Positions 1 to 11,533 of a DNA stretch of 64,000 bases are shown in pieces (positions within the stretch are counted from its first letter, which is position 1; the number at the start of each line of letters is the position of its first letter). The DNA comes from Enoplolaimus lenunculus. Lineage: Eukaryota; Nematoda; Enoplea; Enoplida; Thoracostomopsidae. A program made the position numbers and the translations under genes. The stretch lies in assembly GCA_030248215.1 (NCBI GenBank), contig JASANG010000993.1:1-64000 (forward strand), in the 5' to 3' direction. The notes under the pieces are model-generated. The model worked only from the letters and a program-made list of their open reading frames with translations, did not search any database and had not been told where the DNA came from.

Positions 1-1438
1 GATGTAATCTGTCCAAAATCAACATAGAAACCAACCGTCGTGGTCACCATGTAAGGTCTGGACTGGTCAAAAACGGGGATTTTCGACCGATCCGAAGGCG
101 GGTTTGGTCTAGTTTCGGGTTGATCCTGGAACAGTTTAAACACGATTTAGACACTCCTACGGCTCGTGCGAGTCTATACAACGCTATTTTCCGGTTTACT
201 AGTAACACGCAAGTAATTAACACAAAATATGGAACAGAAGCCCGTTAGTCCCGCTGATGCTAAAATTGCCAAATTTCCCTATTTCCGACGGTTATAGCTT
301 TTGAACGAGGGCCATGCGGCCGAAAAGCACTATAGAAATTATAAGTATTGGGAAACTGCAATTTGTAAGCGAAAAATGGACAAAATCCGCCAGACACAGC
401 TTACGGGACCGCTACCTAAATCACGTCCGGGCACAATTATAACAATAAACCACAAATTACGAAAATAATAAGTAAACGTCTCCTAGGCCTGAAAATTGTT
501 ATTTCGACCAAGTAAAATACGCTGCTTCCGATTAGATGCTTTTTACTATTCCGTCAAGGCGAGAACTATCTGTTCTACACGATCCGAGAATATTGCTATG
601 AGTTACGTATGTACTAATAAATCATCCGAGCACTCTTACTAGCTAAGCTACCACCATTCTACCGCTAAAACCAATACTCACCAATAATAATGAGAATCCA
701 CAGAATATGGCAAATAAGACAGAACTGGGGCAGAATTGGCAGAAACAGAGGTGCGAAATGGAATGAGCACCTTGAAATTAGTAGGAAACGGGAAAGGGGC
801 GCCTGAAAACATGAAAATAAATGTATATAAGATCACAAGAAATATGGGTTATAGGAACTGGCACAAAAGGGTCAAGGGGAAAAGAATTTGTAGAAATGGG
901 AATGCGCAACGCACTAAGCGCATAGAATTTGGTCAGAAAATGGGGTTTTAGTACCTGAAACACAATATAAAATATATGTAAAAATACACGTAATTGACAT
1001 AAGCGAAATTGGCAGGAATAAGACTAAGTTTGACAAGAGTTTGACAGAAATGTTAAAGCACAGTAGTTTTACAAATGAGCAACAGTGTAGCAAAGCTAAA
1101 AAGGACACCGGTTAATTACAAATCACGATACTAGGATCGAGACTGAGACGGGTAGAATTTGCACGCCACGGAAACGACATAGCTAGGAGCTCAAGGGACG
1201 CCGAGGGTGGGCACCAGTGCGGCACAGAGTGCACACTGGGGCCCCACCCGACATCGGATATCATTAAATAGCATTAAACTCGAGATGTGGATTGGACCGT
1301 TCATTGGAAAATTGAAAAAAGATTTTACAATTTTAAAAACGCAAAAAAATTTGTTGTTCGATCTGGATGAGATATTTTTAGCCATTTCGACATGTAGCAA
1401 AATATATCTTTGTGATATAGATCTATTCTTTCACAGCA
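1..1438. other. Upstream region of the ZIP gene, no gene recognised
   Basis: No convincing exon or repeat was seen in the first 1.2 kb; the short open frames here show no recognisable domain. The last 240 bases before the ZIP start codon hold an imperfect GC-rich palindrome at about 1204-1250 (GGTGGGCACCAGTG against CACTGGGGCCCCACC), described separately. The ZIP 5' untranslated region must lie here but its start cannot be placed. Confidence 0.5.
1204..1250. promoter_or_regulatory. GC-rich palindrome with a metal-response-element-like core
   Basis: Seen: an imperfect inverted repeat about 190-235 bases upstream of the ZIP start codon, containing TGCACAC at 1230-1236 followed by TGGGGCCC. Known: the MTF-1 metal response element has the core TGCRCNC, often followed by GGCCC. 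Inferred: a possible zinc-responsive site for the zinc transporter. Caution: C. elegans lacks MTF-1 and uses another factor and element, and a seven-base match can be chance. Confidence 0.25.
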
Positions 1439-4400
1439 ATGGATGTTGTTATCTTGAAAATTGTATTGACCCTTGTGATGATGATTCTTACGATAGCATT
1501 TGGCTTGTTTCCTGTCAAGGTAAGAATTATATATTATGCGAAAATGAAGTTCTTACTATTTATGTGACCTCTCAGCATTTGAATAGGTGGTTGGTGAGCG
1601 ATTTCCACGGCTTAACTTGACGGAATTCTAAACGTTTTATACTGTGACTCTTGTGCTAGCTTTTGTTATACAATATTCATTTCTGGCGCGATTTAGCGGC
1701 TTTTTTGGCTAATATATGCCCCCAGAAGTGGTGTATTCGCGATGTACCCTAGGATTTCAGTCCGTTATATAAAAAATTTTTAGGTATATGCATTGCATAG
1801 AGCTTATGTGGTGACCGCCATGTGGGGACATGAGCCTGGAGGTATACCAAAAATGGTGAATTTGGCTGTCTTGAGTCCCGTTCCCACCAGGAAAGCCCAG
1901 TTTATTGCATCAAAAGCCTGAATTATTTTTCGGGTTCTCTTATATGGCATATAGTTAGGTTCGGGAAATTTTCACAATATTTGTAGACGTTCTGTGTTCG
2001 CTATAACCCATAGTTCAACATGCGCCCCACAAAATTTTAAGCTCCAAAGTTAAGTTGCTGTGTAAGCATGTAAGACATGCTTGCCGTCGTCATATAGTCA
2101 ACGAAAGAAGCAATTGAAGAAGCAGGCTACGTGGCAAAGTGTCAGAGCGTTCGATAAAGGGTCCGTAACTATGCTGAGAGATCAAGTCACCTATGTATGC
2201 CTGCTTCATATGAGTTAAAATATCTGAAGTCCCGGTTTCTACCTTGACTGACATGCTGCTAGTTGCAGTCGCCACACAAGTTATTTATAATACATTGCAA
2301 CCGTTTTTCTGTCTACATGTATATGACCTTGTTCAACGTGACTGGTCTTGTCAGTTTTATTAGTCGACGGTATAGGTATCAGGATGTGACCCGAGCATCC
2401 GGTTCCGGCTCTGGCAAAAATAAGCATGCGCTTCCGTCTCAGGTATTATTTGTAATACAGATAGATTCTGTATTATACGTATATATACGGTTGTTTATGA
2501 CCAAAATTTGAAGATATCGCAGTGATTTTTGTTCAACATGACAGAACTGGACATCCTAAAAATTGTAGTTAATACGGAAACCACTGTATAAACAAAATAG
2601 CTACAAATTTTGGGAACGCTACTAAATTAGAATTATTGCGGTATCCTTGTTATTAAAATATGCACGTAATGTACGTATGTCTCCAGTATATAGATTCGGT
2701 CGGTTGTTTTGCTAGTCGGTTTAGGCTTCGGTGTTGTTACGTAGCATTGAGGCGTGAATGTTTTTAATGGTTTCAGCTACTGAAAGTACTTCGACGTCGC
2801 GCAAATCCAGCAAATGCTACGAATAGTAGCATGAGTTCATCTGAGCGTTGGAGCTGGCCATCGTTGCTATTGTCTCTGCTAAGTTGCTTTACTGGTGGTG
2901 TGTTTTTGGCAACATGCTTCCTGCATCTTCTACCAGAAGTCAGGTTGGTAATACACGTGTGCTTTAGGATTAGTGCTATTACTTTCGCTTAGGCTTAGGA
3001 TTAGTGTTAGACTTATTTTTACATTGACTGTAGTCGTAACTAAACACTGGCTAGTGTCACTGACGTTTCATTCAAAATTCTGCTACTTCCCCCACTCAGA
3101 AATCTCTCCGGTTGCGAACCGTGGCCTCCGGTAGACATATCTGAACAAGAGTCAATTTTCAAAACTGTGTTGTGGCATTATAGTATGCCACACGTGCGTA
3201 CATATATGAATTGCTTAAATGTTTTTCCGTTTTAGAGAACACCTTGCGGGTATCAAAAAGTCGTTTGGTTTGCATACAGACTATCCACTGCCGGAACTGA
3301 TCGCGTGTTTAGGATTCTTTTTGGTGTTTTTCATCGAAGAATTGACACTTGCTGTCTTACATCGGTACGGTCACGCCGAGCATGGGCATAGTCACGGGTA
3401 AGTGAAGTGTGACGTATTTTTGTTTTTTGATTATATCACTGAAATGAATTGAAATTGTTTTTGCAATCTATCCAGCGTTATGGAAGGTGTATTGTATCGT
3501 AGGATCTTGTGACCTTTGATCGGTATTTTCAATTGTCTAGTAGATATTGCCGGTTTGTGAAAGTGTTGCGATGTTCAAAAATGTAGCACATTTCTCGCTA
3601 CACCGGTAGAAAGCAAGTGCACAATAGGTAATTTAGATATGCAGGTAGCGATGGCGTGGTCCGACTGTTTGTAATACTGTTACTACTGAGTACCAAGTAA
3701 TCTGTGTCAACTTGAGCAAAAGACATATATGTAGTAACTGTTAGCATTGAACAGTAGTGACAGAAAAACAAAGAGGTATGTATATCTACTGAAAATTTTT
3801 TAAAACACCTTGATTGAAATAGTAGGTTAGAAATTGCTTTCAACTGGCACATATTTCGAATTATCCGTCGTAGTCAAGATCTACGGTGATTTTTTCACTA
3901 TTTTTGCATAAATATATTTCAACATTTGTAACTGTGCTCGTTAATGGTTGGTATGTATATACAGGTTTCTTTTGTGTTCCTGAAACTTGAAGTACACAAT
4001 TTCACTTGAAACTATACCACAATTTTGTATTGCGGTTGCTTCAGCGTTACTAATTTAGAGACGTCATGTTTTTCTGTAAAAATCAACTGTTGAAAAATTA
4101 TTTGTAATCATTTTAGTGCATCAACCGCTCATTTTCATGTGCCTAATTCAACTCCACAACATGATGACGTATCTGAAGTGATGATGGGTGTTGGAGACAA
4201 GACAGATGTAGAAAAAGTTACCAACGAAACTACAAAATCACCAGTAAAACCGTTACGATCGAACAATGGAGGAAAATTGAAACTTTTACGACCAGTTTTA
4301 GTGCCATCTTATCGTAGGAGACAAGCGGCAAATGGAAGTAGAACGGAAAGCAAATACCGAAATAATTCTGAGTATCAAAAAGAAACGCCGTCGAATTCGG

Positions 4401-7400
4401 AGGAAACATGCGATTCTAAATTTTTGGTCAAAGATGATAGTAAAGATTCCACAACTATACCAACAATTGTTGCAGCTCGAATTTCACCTTCAAGAGTGGT
4501 TGTTATTGATAGAATTTCGAATGCTCGGGCGGAAAGTGAGACAGTGATGGGGCAAAATGGGACTGGGGCAGTAAAGGATCCCCTGTGTGAACCGCAAGAA
4601 AAATCGGTTGTCTGTTGTGGCGAAACAACTACGATTAATCCAATGTTCCAAGCGCTGACAGAAGAACATCAACGTGTTTCGAATGTTGCTTTAAGTTGTG
4701 GGAAGTAAGTTTAAGTGTTCGCAATGTTGGTATTTTCAATTTGGTAGTACTCCTCAATCGCAAATTTTTCTATTTTCACGATTTTCGTATTTTTACCTCT
4801 GCTATTTCCAAGTTAACAAGCGGCTCTGAAACATTTTTTGTCTTTCCGTTTTAACTATAGTTGTAAACATTGTTTAAGTGAGAGCTGGGCTGATCGTGTA
4901 GGGTTTATCAGAGTGGGGTAAGGACCTGCATCCCCCACTAGCTAAATACCATACTTAGCACGGTGTAAACAGAATTCCACGATTAGAAATCCGATTCAAA
5001 GTTAGTGCCGCCTGTTATTTCGCTTTCGTAATCGTAATTTTTACCGTTTCTAAAATTGTAATGGTTCCATTCTCGCCGCTTTTAATATCAGGTGTCCTAC
5101 AGTTGTCAGAAAATATCTGCCTCGAAAAATATGTTCAATTCTTATAAAGTTGTATTTGCTGGTTCAGAAGGTAAAACCAATTTTATTTCTATATTCTGTA
5201 CCAGTCCGCCACCCGTCCGGTGCCGTCCGTGACCCGTCCGGTGCCGTCCGTGACCCGTCCGGTGCCGTCCGTCACCCGTCCGGTGCCGTCCGCCACCCGT
5301 CCGGTGCCGTCCGCCACCCGTCCGGTGCCGTCCGTCACCCGTCCGGTGCCGTCCGTCACCCGTCCGGTGCCGTCCGTCACCCGTCCGGTGCCGTCCGTCA
5401 CCCGTCCGGTCCCGTCCGTCACCCGTCCGGTGCCGTCCGTCACCCGTCCGGTGCCGTCCGTCACCCGTCCGGTGCCGTCCGTCACCCGTCCGGTGCCGTC
5501 CGTCACCCGTCCGGTGCCGTCCGTAACCCGTCCGGTACCGACCGGCACCCGTTCGGTGCCGTCCTTCTGGCATTTTCTCAAAGTCGGAAAATTGACGGTT
5601 AGCTTCTTTTTAGTTTTGCGTACTGATTTGATTGGAATCCAAATTATGTTTCGATACGATGTAAACACCTACTACTATTATTTATTGGTATCATATTTTT
5701 CAGTGATTGCCATATGTCATATGAATTAATTCCACAAATTGCTCCAGCCGAACCAGAATGTTGCGATCCTTGCGCGGATACAAATGATCCTTGTGCTGAT
5801 CCACCAATCAAAATTGAAATGAAACCTCACGCGCATTCGCACGGTGTCCGCTCTGTCACGTTGCTTATTGCGCTGAGCTTTCATTCTGTGATAGAAGGTA
5901 ATATGTGTTGTCAGGGGTGCGTTATAGGTAGGCGAGAGCGCCTTTGGTTTGTTTCCTGTCAAGGTAAGTATACCAGTCGTAGTGGGACTACATTTATTGA
6001 GCGAAGCTCGAACACATGTAAGCAATTAAGGTAATGTGCAAATTAGTTATTAGCTAACTATTAATTTATCGGTTTTGGGGGTTTGTAAACAATTTCATCA
6101 AATTCCTCGCGCCCAAAAACCCTTCAGCCACCCAAATAATTTTTGGAATAATTTAAAAAGTCCTAATTTTGTCTTGTCAATTAAGCTAATATGCAAATTA
6201 GCTATTAGCTAACTATTTTATTTTTTGGTTTTGGAGGTTTGTAAACAATTTATTCAAATTCTTCGCACTTAAAACCCTTTAGTGCTGAAATTGGATTGCT
6301 TTCAACCTTAATAATTAGTGAAATGTTATAAAATGTCCTAATTTAGGCTTATAAACTATGTTAATATGCAAATTTTCTATTAGCTAAGTACTCAGTTACA
6401 AATTCCTCGCGCCCAAAAACTCTTTAGTGAAATAATGTAGAAAGTCCTAATTTAGGCTTAACTAATTATGCAAATTACCCTGTAGCTAATAAGCGGCTTA
6501 AAATTTTAAAACCCCAATGCGAGTTTAACACCCCAAGATAATTGGCTTTCAAAAAAAAGTTTATTAAAATCGGTTCGGACGGACAGACGGACAGACGCAC
6601 GGACGGACATCCACCTTTCGACCCCAGAATACAAAACATAAAACACTTCGCGAAACTCACAGCTTCGCTCGGAGTTTATGCATCCCCTAGCCCACCTCGA
6701 ATAAATCCTGTGACTGCTAGAGTGTGTTGTATAATATACCAGCTAACGAGTGCAAAGCGGAACTGGATTATACCGGAATCAGAATAGCAAATTTATACCC
6801 GATGCATTATCGGAAATACTAATTTTTATGACTACACGGATAATTGGTATTAACAAGTGTAATATTAATTTATTGTGTCTGTTGCTGGCAACAATTCTCA
6901 AAAACGTCGCATGAGAAAAGTGGCAATTATTTTTTGGTTTTGTTAACCTAAACTGCAACAATTGTCGATAAGTTAACTGATCGAAAACAGTATAATAGAT
7001 AAATGATGCAGAATTCTTATGCAAAATATCACAACAAGTAGGCCTGACCAAATTCCGTTTCCGATTGATTGTGCAGTCGAAGTCGGAACTAGTTTGTAAT
7101 CGGAATTTATAATGGGATTTGGAATTCCAGTTACACCCTGCCAGCAGTATATCGTGCCCAAATGAGCTTGGATTGGGATTGATAAAATAATTGTCACCGG
7201 GGAATTGAGATGGCGCTATACTTGTCCTGCGGTGCCGTCTCTCGCAGTTCATTAGCGTCCGACACTAGACAGTGACAGACTGTGTCGCTTGAGAGTACAA
7301 TAATTGTCAAAAAGTATAGCACCACCCTTACCGGTCGCGTTTATTAAAACTGGACACATAATTGACGGTTTCGATCACTAATTGATTTTTCGGGTTACTA

Positions 7401-8725
7401 AATCTTTGAAACGTTAAATTAGAGTTTTTAAATTGAAAATAAGTATTGAACTCGTCGCAAAACCGTAGTAATACCTGTTGCTGCGATGTATTGGAACGCT
7501 GGAACACCTAATTTAATATTAGAATTTTTGATTTTTATCTAAAAAATTGTTTATATTCAGGACTCGCATTTGGCGTTATGTCTACACATGAAGATGCTGT
7601 AACACTGTTTATGAGTCTGATTTTGCACAAAGTCGTTGTTGCATTTAGTGTTGGGCTACAACTCGCACGCACCCATAATCATCAGATGCGATGGGTGATT
7701 GTGTCGATATTATGCTTGGCTGCGATGTCCCCAGTTGGTTCATTAATTGGAATAGGTAGGTATTCAATTTTAACTTCAATTTTGTACTCGATTTTTTCCA
7801 AATTTTTTATTGTTTGGTATTGCATGACACTTTATGCGATGGGCTGAGCGCAGAATTTTGCGATGTTTCGCTTTACACATACACAGCATTTTAATATGTA
7901 TTGACATTAGTTGGCTCTTTAGTAGTTTCCAAACACATTGGAAACGCTAGCCTCCCCCCCCCCACAATTGCCCCATCTATAGCTGAGGACCGTAAAGAAG
8001 TTAGAGCACATTCCTAAGCGTGCCATATACGTAAGCCTAAGTGAAACTTTCATAGTGAAGAAAATTTTTTTCCGTTGTTGGGTTCAAACTGCAAGATTGC
8101 CCGCTTGTTATTCGTTTCAGACATAAATATTAGTTAAATTAGCGTATCAGGCCCGGGTGTTAATTTTTTTACCTGAGCCGGATATTCGGTCGGACACTGG
8201 TAGAAGGAAAACGCGAATTTAGATAAATAATTATGGTATTTTGCAGAAGTATATTGCTGACGAGATCATTTTCGAAATCTGTTATGCTAGCATATGGTTA
8301 TTCAAACAGTTAATGACGTCATTAACGAAATTATTATATTATATCCAGGTGTCAATGAAATTGATTCAAGCTGGAAAGAGCTATTCGTTATGCTTTTCGA
8401 AGGGCTTTCGGTTGGAACATTTTTGTACGTAACTTTTTTTGAAGTTTTCATTCACGAGCGTGATAACGAGCATAATTCAATGCTTAAGCTAGCAGCATCG
8501 TTGCTAGGCTTTTCAGTACTGGCTATTGTGCGAGTGATGGGACATAGCCACAGTTCAACTGTACCTTTCGAATCGGGCCATTCTCACGGTGATGATACGC
8601 ATAGCGGGTCAAGAGCTGGGGGAGGGACAGGGAATGTTATGCCGGAAATGCATGAACACGAGCATTCTATGCATTATCATGATATGGTTGGAAATGAAAC
8701 AAATGATAATTGGGACTATTACTAG
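1439..8725 (+). CDS. ZIP family zinc transporter (SLC39A1/2/3-like), seven exons, 587 aa
   Basis: Moves zinc or related divalent metal into the cytosol across the plasma membrane. Exons: 1439-1519, 2777-2943, 3236-3397, 4117-4704, 5704-5897, 7561-7755, 8349-8725; all introns are GT-AG and phases agree. The ATG at 1439 is the first in frame after a stop at 1418. TM1 is about residues 4-25. TM2 holds GGVFLATCFLHLLPEV and TM3 lies in exon 3. A large cytosolic loop (about 126-375) starts with a His-rich HGHSHG. TM4 carries HSVIEG (393-398) and TM5 carries HK (420-421), the conserved ZIP metal-site region. The late segment EGLSVGTFLYVTFFEV matches ZIP1-3. The loop is longer than in human ZIP1-3 (about 310-325 aa in total). 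The C-terminal tail is His-rich (GHSHS, HEHEHSMHYHD), unusual because ZIP C termini are normally short and extracellular. Intron 4 holds a minisatellite and intron 5 a transposon. Confidence 0.95.
2082..2278 (+). repeat. Degenerate copy of the tRNA-bearing unit, in ZIP intron 1
   Basis: The order of words AGTCAACGAAA, GGCTACGTGGC, a decayed tRNA-like body and CCTTGACTGACATG matches the tandem units at 19850-20660, at clearly lower identity. It shows that the unit has moved around the genome rather than being confined to the cluster. Confidence 0.6.
5205..5564. repeat. 21-bp minisatellite, about 17 units, in ZIP intron 4
   Basis: The unit is close to GTCCGTCACCCGTCCGGTGCC, with single-base variants (GTCCGCCACC, GTCCGTGACC). 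The unit length is a multiple of three and contains no stop triplet in most frames, so long repetitive open frames appear on both strands; none is believable as a gene. It lies between ZIP exons 4 and 5. The wording resembles the GC-rich terminal sequence of the element at 48995-49195. Confidence 0.95.
5940..5968 (+). repeat. Copy of the end of ZIP exon 1 plus its splice donor, inside intron 5
   Basis: Twenty-seven of 29 bases match 1496-1524, the last codons of exon 1 and the GTAAG donor. The two differences (GCA to GCC, GGC to GGT) are both synonymous, so the eight residues AFGLFPVK are unchanged. It sits 43 bases after the exon 5 donor and directly before a transposon that starts at about 5970. 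In the same frame a stop lies 21 bases upstream of the match, so it cannot be a normal internal exon. Confidence 0.75.
5970..6675 (+). mobile_element. Family J element, copy 1 (shorter), in ZIP intron 5
   Basis: Starts with ACCAGTCGTAGTGGGACTAC then TTGAGCGAAGCTCGAAC, and ends with a GACGGACAGACGGAC tract followed by CAGCTTCGCTCGGAG, so the ends are inverted. The interior is about four decayed tandem units of roughly 150 bp built around AATATGCAAATTAGCTATTAGC. It matches 35987-37088. No coding capacity. Confidence 0.8.
6676..7560. mobile_element. Rest of ZIP intron 5, with one end of a CAGGGTGCAACC-type (family F) element near 7145
   Basis: The word GGAATTCCAGTTACACCCTG at about 7121-7140 matches the right terminus of the hAT-like family F (full copy at 15821-16202). 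Its left terminus is not clear. Nothing else was recognised up to the exon 6 acceptor at 7559-7560. Confidence 0.45.
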
Positions 8726-8925
8726 CAATATTGTAAGCTTTATGGACTGGAGCTAAAGTCACAGACGGTATTAAGTGCAATCTGTGCTATTAAACGTGAT
8801 GCTGATCGCTACTCATAGTTGCTTGAATGCAGTTGCTACAAAATCAGTTGGAACTGCTCGCAGTACGTATGTAGTTGTGATCATAATAGTAACTATGCGA
8901 TTTGAAATGATTGCACTACATAGAT

Positions 8926-8931
8926 AATAAA
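8926..8931 (+). terminator. Candidate polyadenylation signal of the ZIP gene
   Basis: AATAAA lies 201 bases after the ZIP stop codon, the first canonical signal downstream. The actual cleavage site is not shown by the sequence. Confidence 0.5.
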
Positions 8932-9981
8932 TTGCAACAATAGTCGCGACTGCAGTCCCGATTAAATACTGTCTTTACAGGCGACTGGCTTCAAAAAAGG
9001 GCAAACGTCAAGTACGTTTAATTGCGAAAGGAAACACAGTAAATGCAGTAGCAGATAATTGGTACATAATCCTGTTTGTGGCTGTATTTTAGTCAACAGT
9101 CGATAATAGCTCTTTCGACCAGAGTATGCAACTTATCTGATTTATTGTAGTACAAAGTGTGGATCTGTTTCCGTTAAACACTTCTTCTTGGATTCATATG
9201 GGCAGGCTTCAGCTTAGGAATTAAAGAAAAGAGTTATGTTTTACGGAGCTCTAAAGCTATGTAAGTGCCAGGGATTAAGTAAATAACGTTCAGTTATGCA
9301 TTTTGGTTGAAGACGCAAAATTCGAGGGTTTTGTAGGTGCTGGCATGAGTCATAGTTTGCTTCGGTGTGGAATTTCGGACAAGGACGTAATCGGAGAATT
9401 TAGGAGTCAAACCCCGTTCATGATTTTTGTCCAGGGGATTTTAGAAACTATTTTAGTTAGTAATACAAGGCAAGGTACCCTTTGAAATATTTATAGAACG
9501 TAACCATCTTTCCAAAATCCTAGCTACATCCTGATCTTGGTTTCCGTTTTTGTATTTTTAGTATTACAACACTGTAATTTCATGTTCTTTACATCTCTAT
9601 ACTAAATACTAGTCTTTTAACATTAATGTTTGTTTTTGTTCTGGTGCCGTTTTTTAAATGGTTTTTGCTGTTATATGCATCAGGGTGTAACGAGAATTCT
9701 GGTTTCGGTATAGAAATTGAATTGATTTCGCTATCAAGAATGGCTACATACGATATCGGAGATCACTCTCAGGATTTTAAAGTATATTAGGGATCGAAAA
9801 TAGATTGCAAGCCAACTCAATATCTAAATGTCGGCGCCGACTTCAGTTTCTGTAAGGAAACTAAGTTTCAAATCTGACGGAATTTTACTCTGGTTTGACC
9901 CATGATGTTGGGTCATTTGAAAGTTTACGTTGCAGGTAGATTCGCCTGTTGCCCTTAATAATGGACCAACAAATAGTTAGA
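8932..9981. other. Intergenic region, no gene recognised
   Basis: Only a left terminus of family F (CAGGGTGTAACGAGAATTC at about 9683) stands out. The 60-codon open frame at 9303-9485 shows no known motif and is probably chance. Confidence 0.5.
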
Positions 9982-10270
9982 CTAGAGATGGGCCGAATTT
10001 TGATGGTAGAGATCTGACGTGAATGTATGGTAATCATTGTGATTTTGGACTATATTTAGCGGATAATAGTTTACGACGGCAAATTGATGCTACTAGAATG
10101 CCAAATACGCCGAGCAGGCCGGCACCTGTCCTTCCGCGCCATGGGAATCGAAAGCAGGATTGCCAATTGGGGATACTTTTGATTTGATGTCATAAGCTAA
10201 AGGTAATTGTTTTGAAATGCGCAAGAATATGCTAAGGTAGCGTAATATTCTCTAACGATGCATTCCGCAC
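9982..10270 (+). pseudogene. Pseudogene copy of the 3' end of the NKAIN-like gene
   Basis: About 290 bases align almost without gaps, at roughly 90% identity, to 28381-28670: the last 58 codons of the NKAIN last exon plus about 117 bases of 3' untranslated region. In the parent frame an Arg codon has become TGA (T-R-D-G-P-N-F-D-G-R-D-L-T-stop) and the parental stop is lost. Weaker similarity resumes at about 10545-10600 against 28845-28895, so the copied segment was probably longer. Same orientation as the parent, 18.4 kb upstream. Only last-exon sequence is present, so a processed origin cannot be told from a DNA-level duplication. Confidence 0.9.
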
Positions 10271-10915
10271 GGAATTTTATATTTGTTGATGTGTCGATGC
10301 AAAAATTTTGCCGATGCGTCTTATTCTTTTCAAAAAAGTTTGCTGATTACAGTATTTTAATATATGACGCTTAAAGAACTGATATAATCACTACATTACA
10401 TCATTATAAATCGACTGTTTCTGTTTTGATTTATGCTTTAAATACCCGAAAATTGTTACTCGCTGGTTGGTCACATTTTCAGTTGAGAAGGTAAAAAATT
10501 TCTTTTGTCTGGTTGAAAACATTTTTAGTTTCTGGCTCAACAAGAGATTGTGATTGAGTCAATCCAAATATTTAGGAGTCATGCCTAAACAATAGGTACA
10601 CCAGGAAACTTTTTTGGGTTAGGCGGTAAACGCTACGCCAAAAGCGTTTTAGTAGACAACACGTTGAAGTGACAAAGATTCAGTGTGTGTTGGGTCCATA
10701 CGTAAGCTTACATCAGTCATTACGGAGGTCCTACGTAGATTGACATTAGCAAATTTACACTCTAACGCTACTGTGAAAGCTTTGGTTTTTAATTGGGCGA
10801 AATTTCGTTTTTAGTTTGCGTAAAACATTTAATTTGTCCAGGAATTGAATATTATTTGCTGACGGTAAAGTGATGTTGGGCCTTTGTTGTTGTACATCAT
10901 AGTATTATCGAGTAT
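10271..10915. other. Probable decayed continuation of the NKAIN 3' flank copy
   Basis: Words such as GATTGAGTCAATCC and TAGGAGTCATGCCTAA at about 10550-10590 resemble GTTGACTCAATCC and TGGAGTCCTGGCTAA downstream of the NKAIN gene. No coding feature was seen. Confidence 0.4.
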
Positions 10916-11314
10916 ATGTATTTATGTTTACTGCATTCCGATTCGTCCCAAATTGCTATTGTATGTGATTGGTCCAATGTTACGAACACGGCAAACATTA
11001 CAGATATAAGATATCGTCGAAAAATAAATTTAAACGTAGAATTTGAAGTTATGTCGCAAACGGTACCGTGGTTTCGCAATTTAAGAATGTTTCAATACAG
11101 ACTCGTGTGGTGTTTTGCTGTGGTCCTCGCATTGGGGCCCATTGATTTTGTTTCATTGTATCTTTTATGTGATGCTGGACTGTGTAAATGTGCACCTATG
11201 CAGTTGCACAGAGATTCTTTTGGTAATAGGTATTTTTTGAAATTTGATAATTTATCGGTTCGAATCAAAAACGTTTCGTCACTGAGAAGCACACTTTGCG
11301 CACAAACCGTTTAA
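10916..11314 (+). CDS. Possible small gene or first exon, not recognised (132 codons)
   Basis: The frame runs from 10916; an internal ATG at 11051 would give a protein beginning MSQTVPWFRNLRMFQYR followed by a hydrophobic run (LVWCFAVVLALGPIDFVSLYLLC) that could act as a signal or membrane segment, then CDAGLCKCAP. A possible splice donor (AG|GTATTTTT) lies at about 11230. No family was recognised and no partner exon was found. Chance is a real alternative. Confidence 0.2.
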   Translation: MYLCLLHSDSSQIAIVCDWSNVTNTANITDIRYRRKINLNVEFEVMSQTVPWFRNLRMFQYRLVWCFAVVLALGPIDFVSLYLLCDAGLCKCAPMQLHRDSFGNRYFLKFDNLSVRIKNVSSLRSTLCAQTV

Positions 11315-11393
11315 AGGCCAAAATTACTAATTTCTCCCACACAGTTATTTTTGGACAAATCACACTTAGCGGCGCTGGGATTAGTACCTAGAC

Positions 11394-11521
11394 CAATGTA
11401 AAGAACAGGGGCGGAACAGTATCATAAGAATATTCCTAAGCCTAAGCCTAAGAATGAGCATATTCCTAAGCCTAAGCATAAGAATGAGCATATTCCTAAG
11501 CCTAAGCCAAGCAAAAAATAG
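11394..11521 (+). mobile_element. Family B element, 5' part: telomere-motif transposon
   Basis: Starts with the terminus TGTAAAGAACAGGGGCGG (family B) and runs into CCTAAGCCTAAG tracts separated by AATGAGCATATT. The right terminus is missing; family D sequence begins 13 bases later. The complete form is at 57428-57654. Confidence 0.75.
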
Positions 11522-11533
11522 TGTTTAATAATT

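Noticed and set aside
5142-5729. Five long overlapping repetitive open frames on both strands
   Set aside because: They are produced by the 21-bp minisatellite in the ZIP intron; the unit length is a multiple of three and lacks stops. No domain, start context or splice support.
11394-11521. Interstitial telomere tract as a chromosome fusion scar
   Set aside because: The tract lies inside inverted transposon ends seen at several other places in the window.
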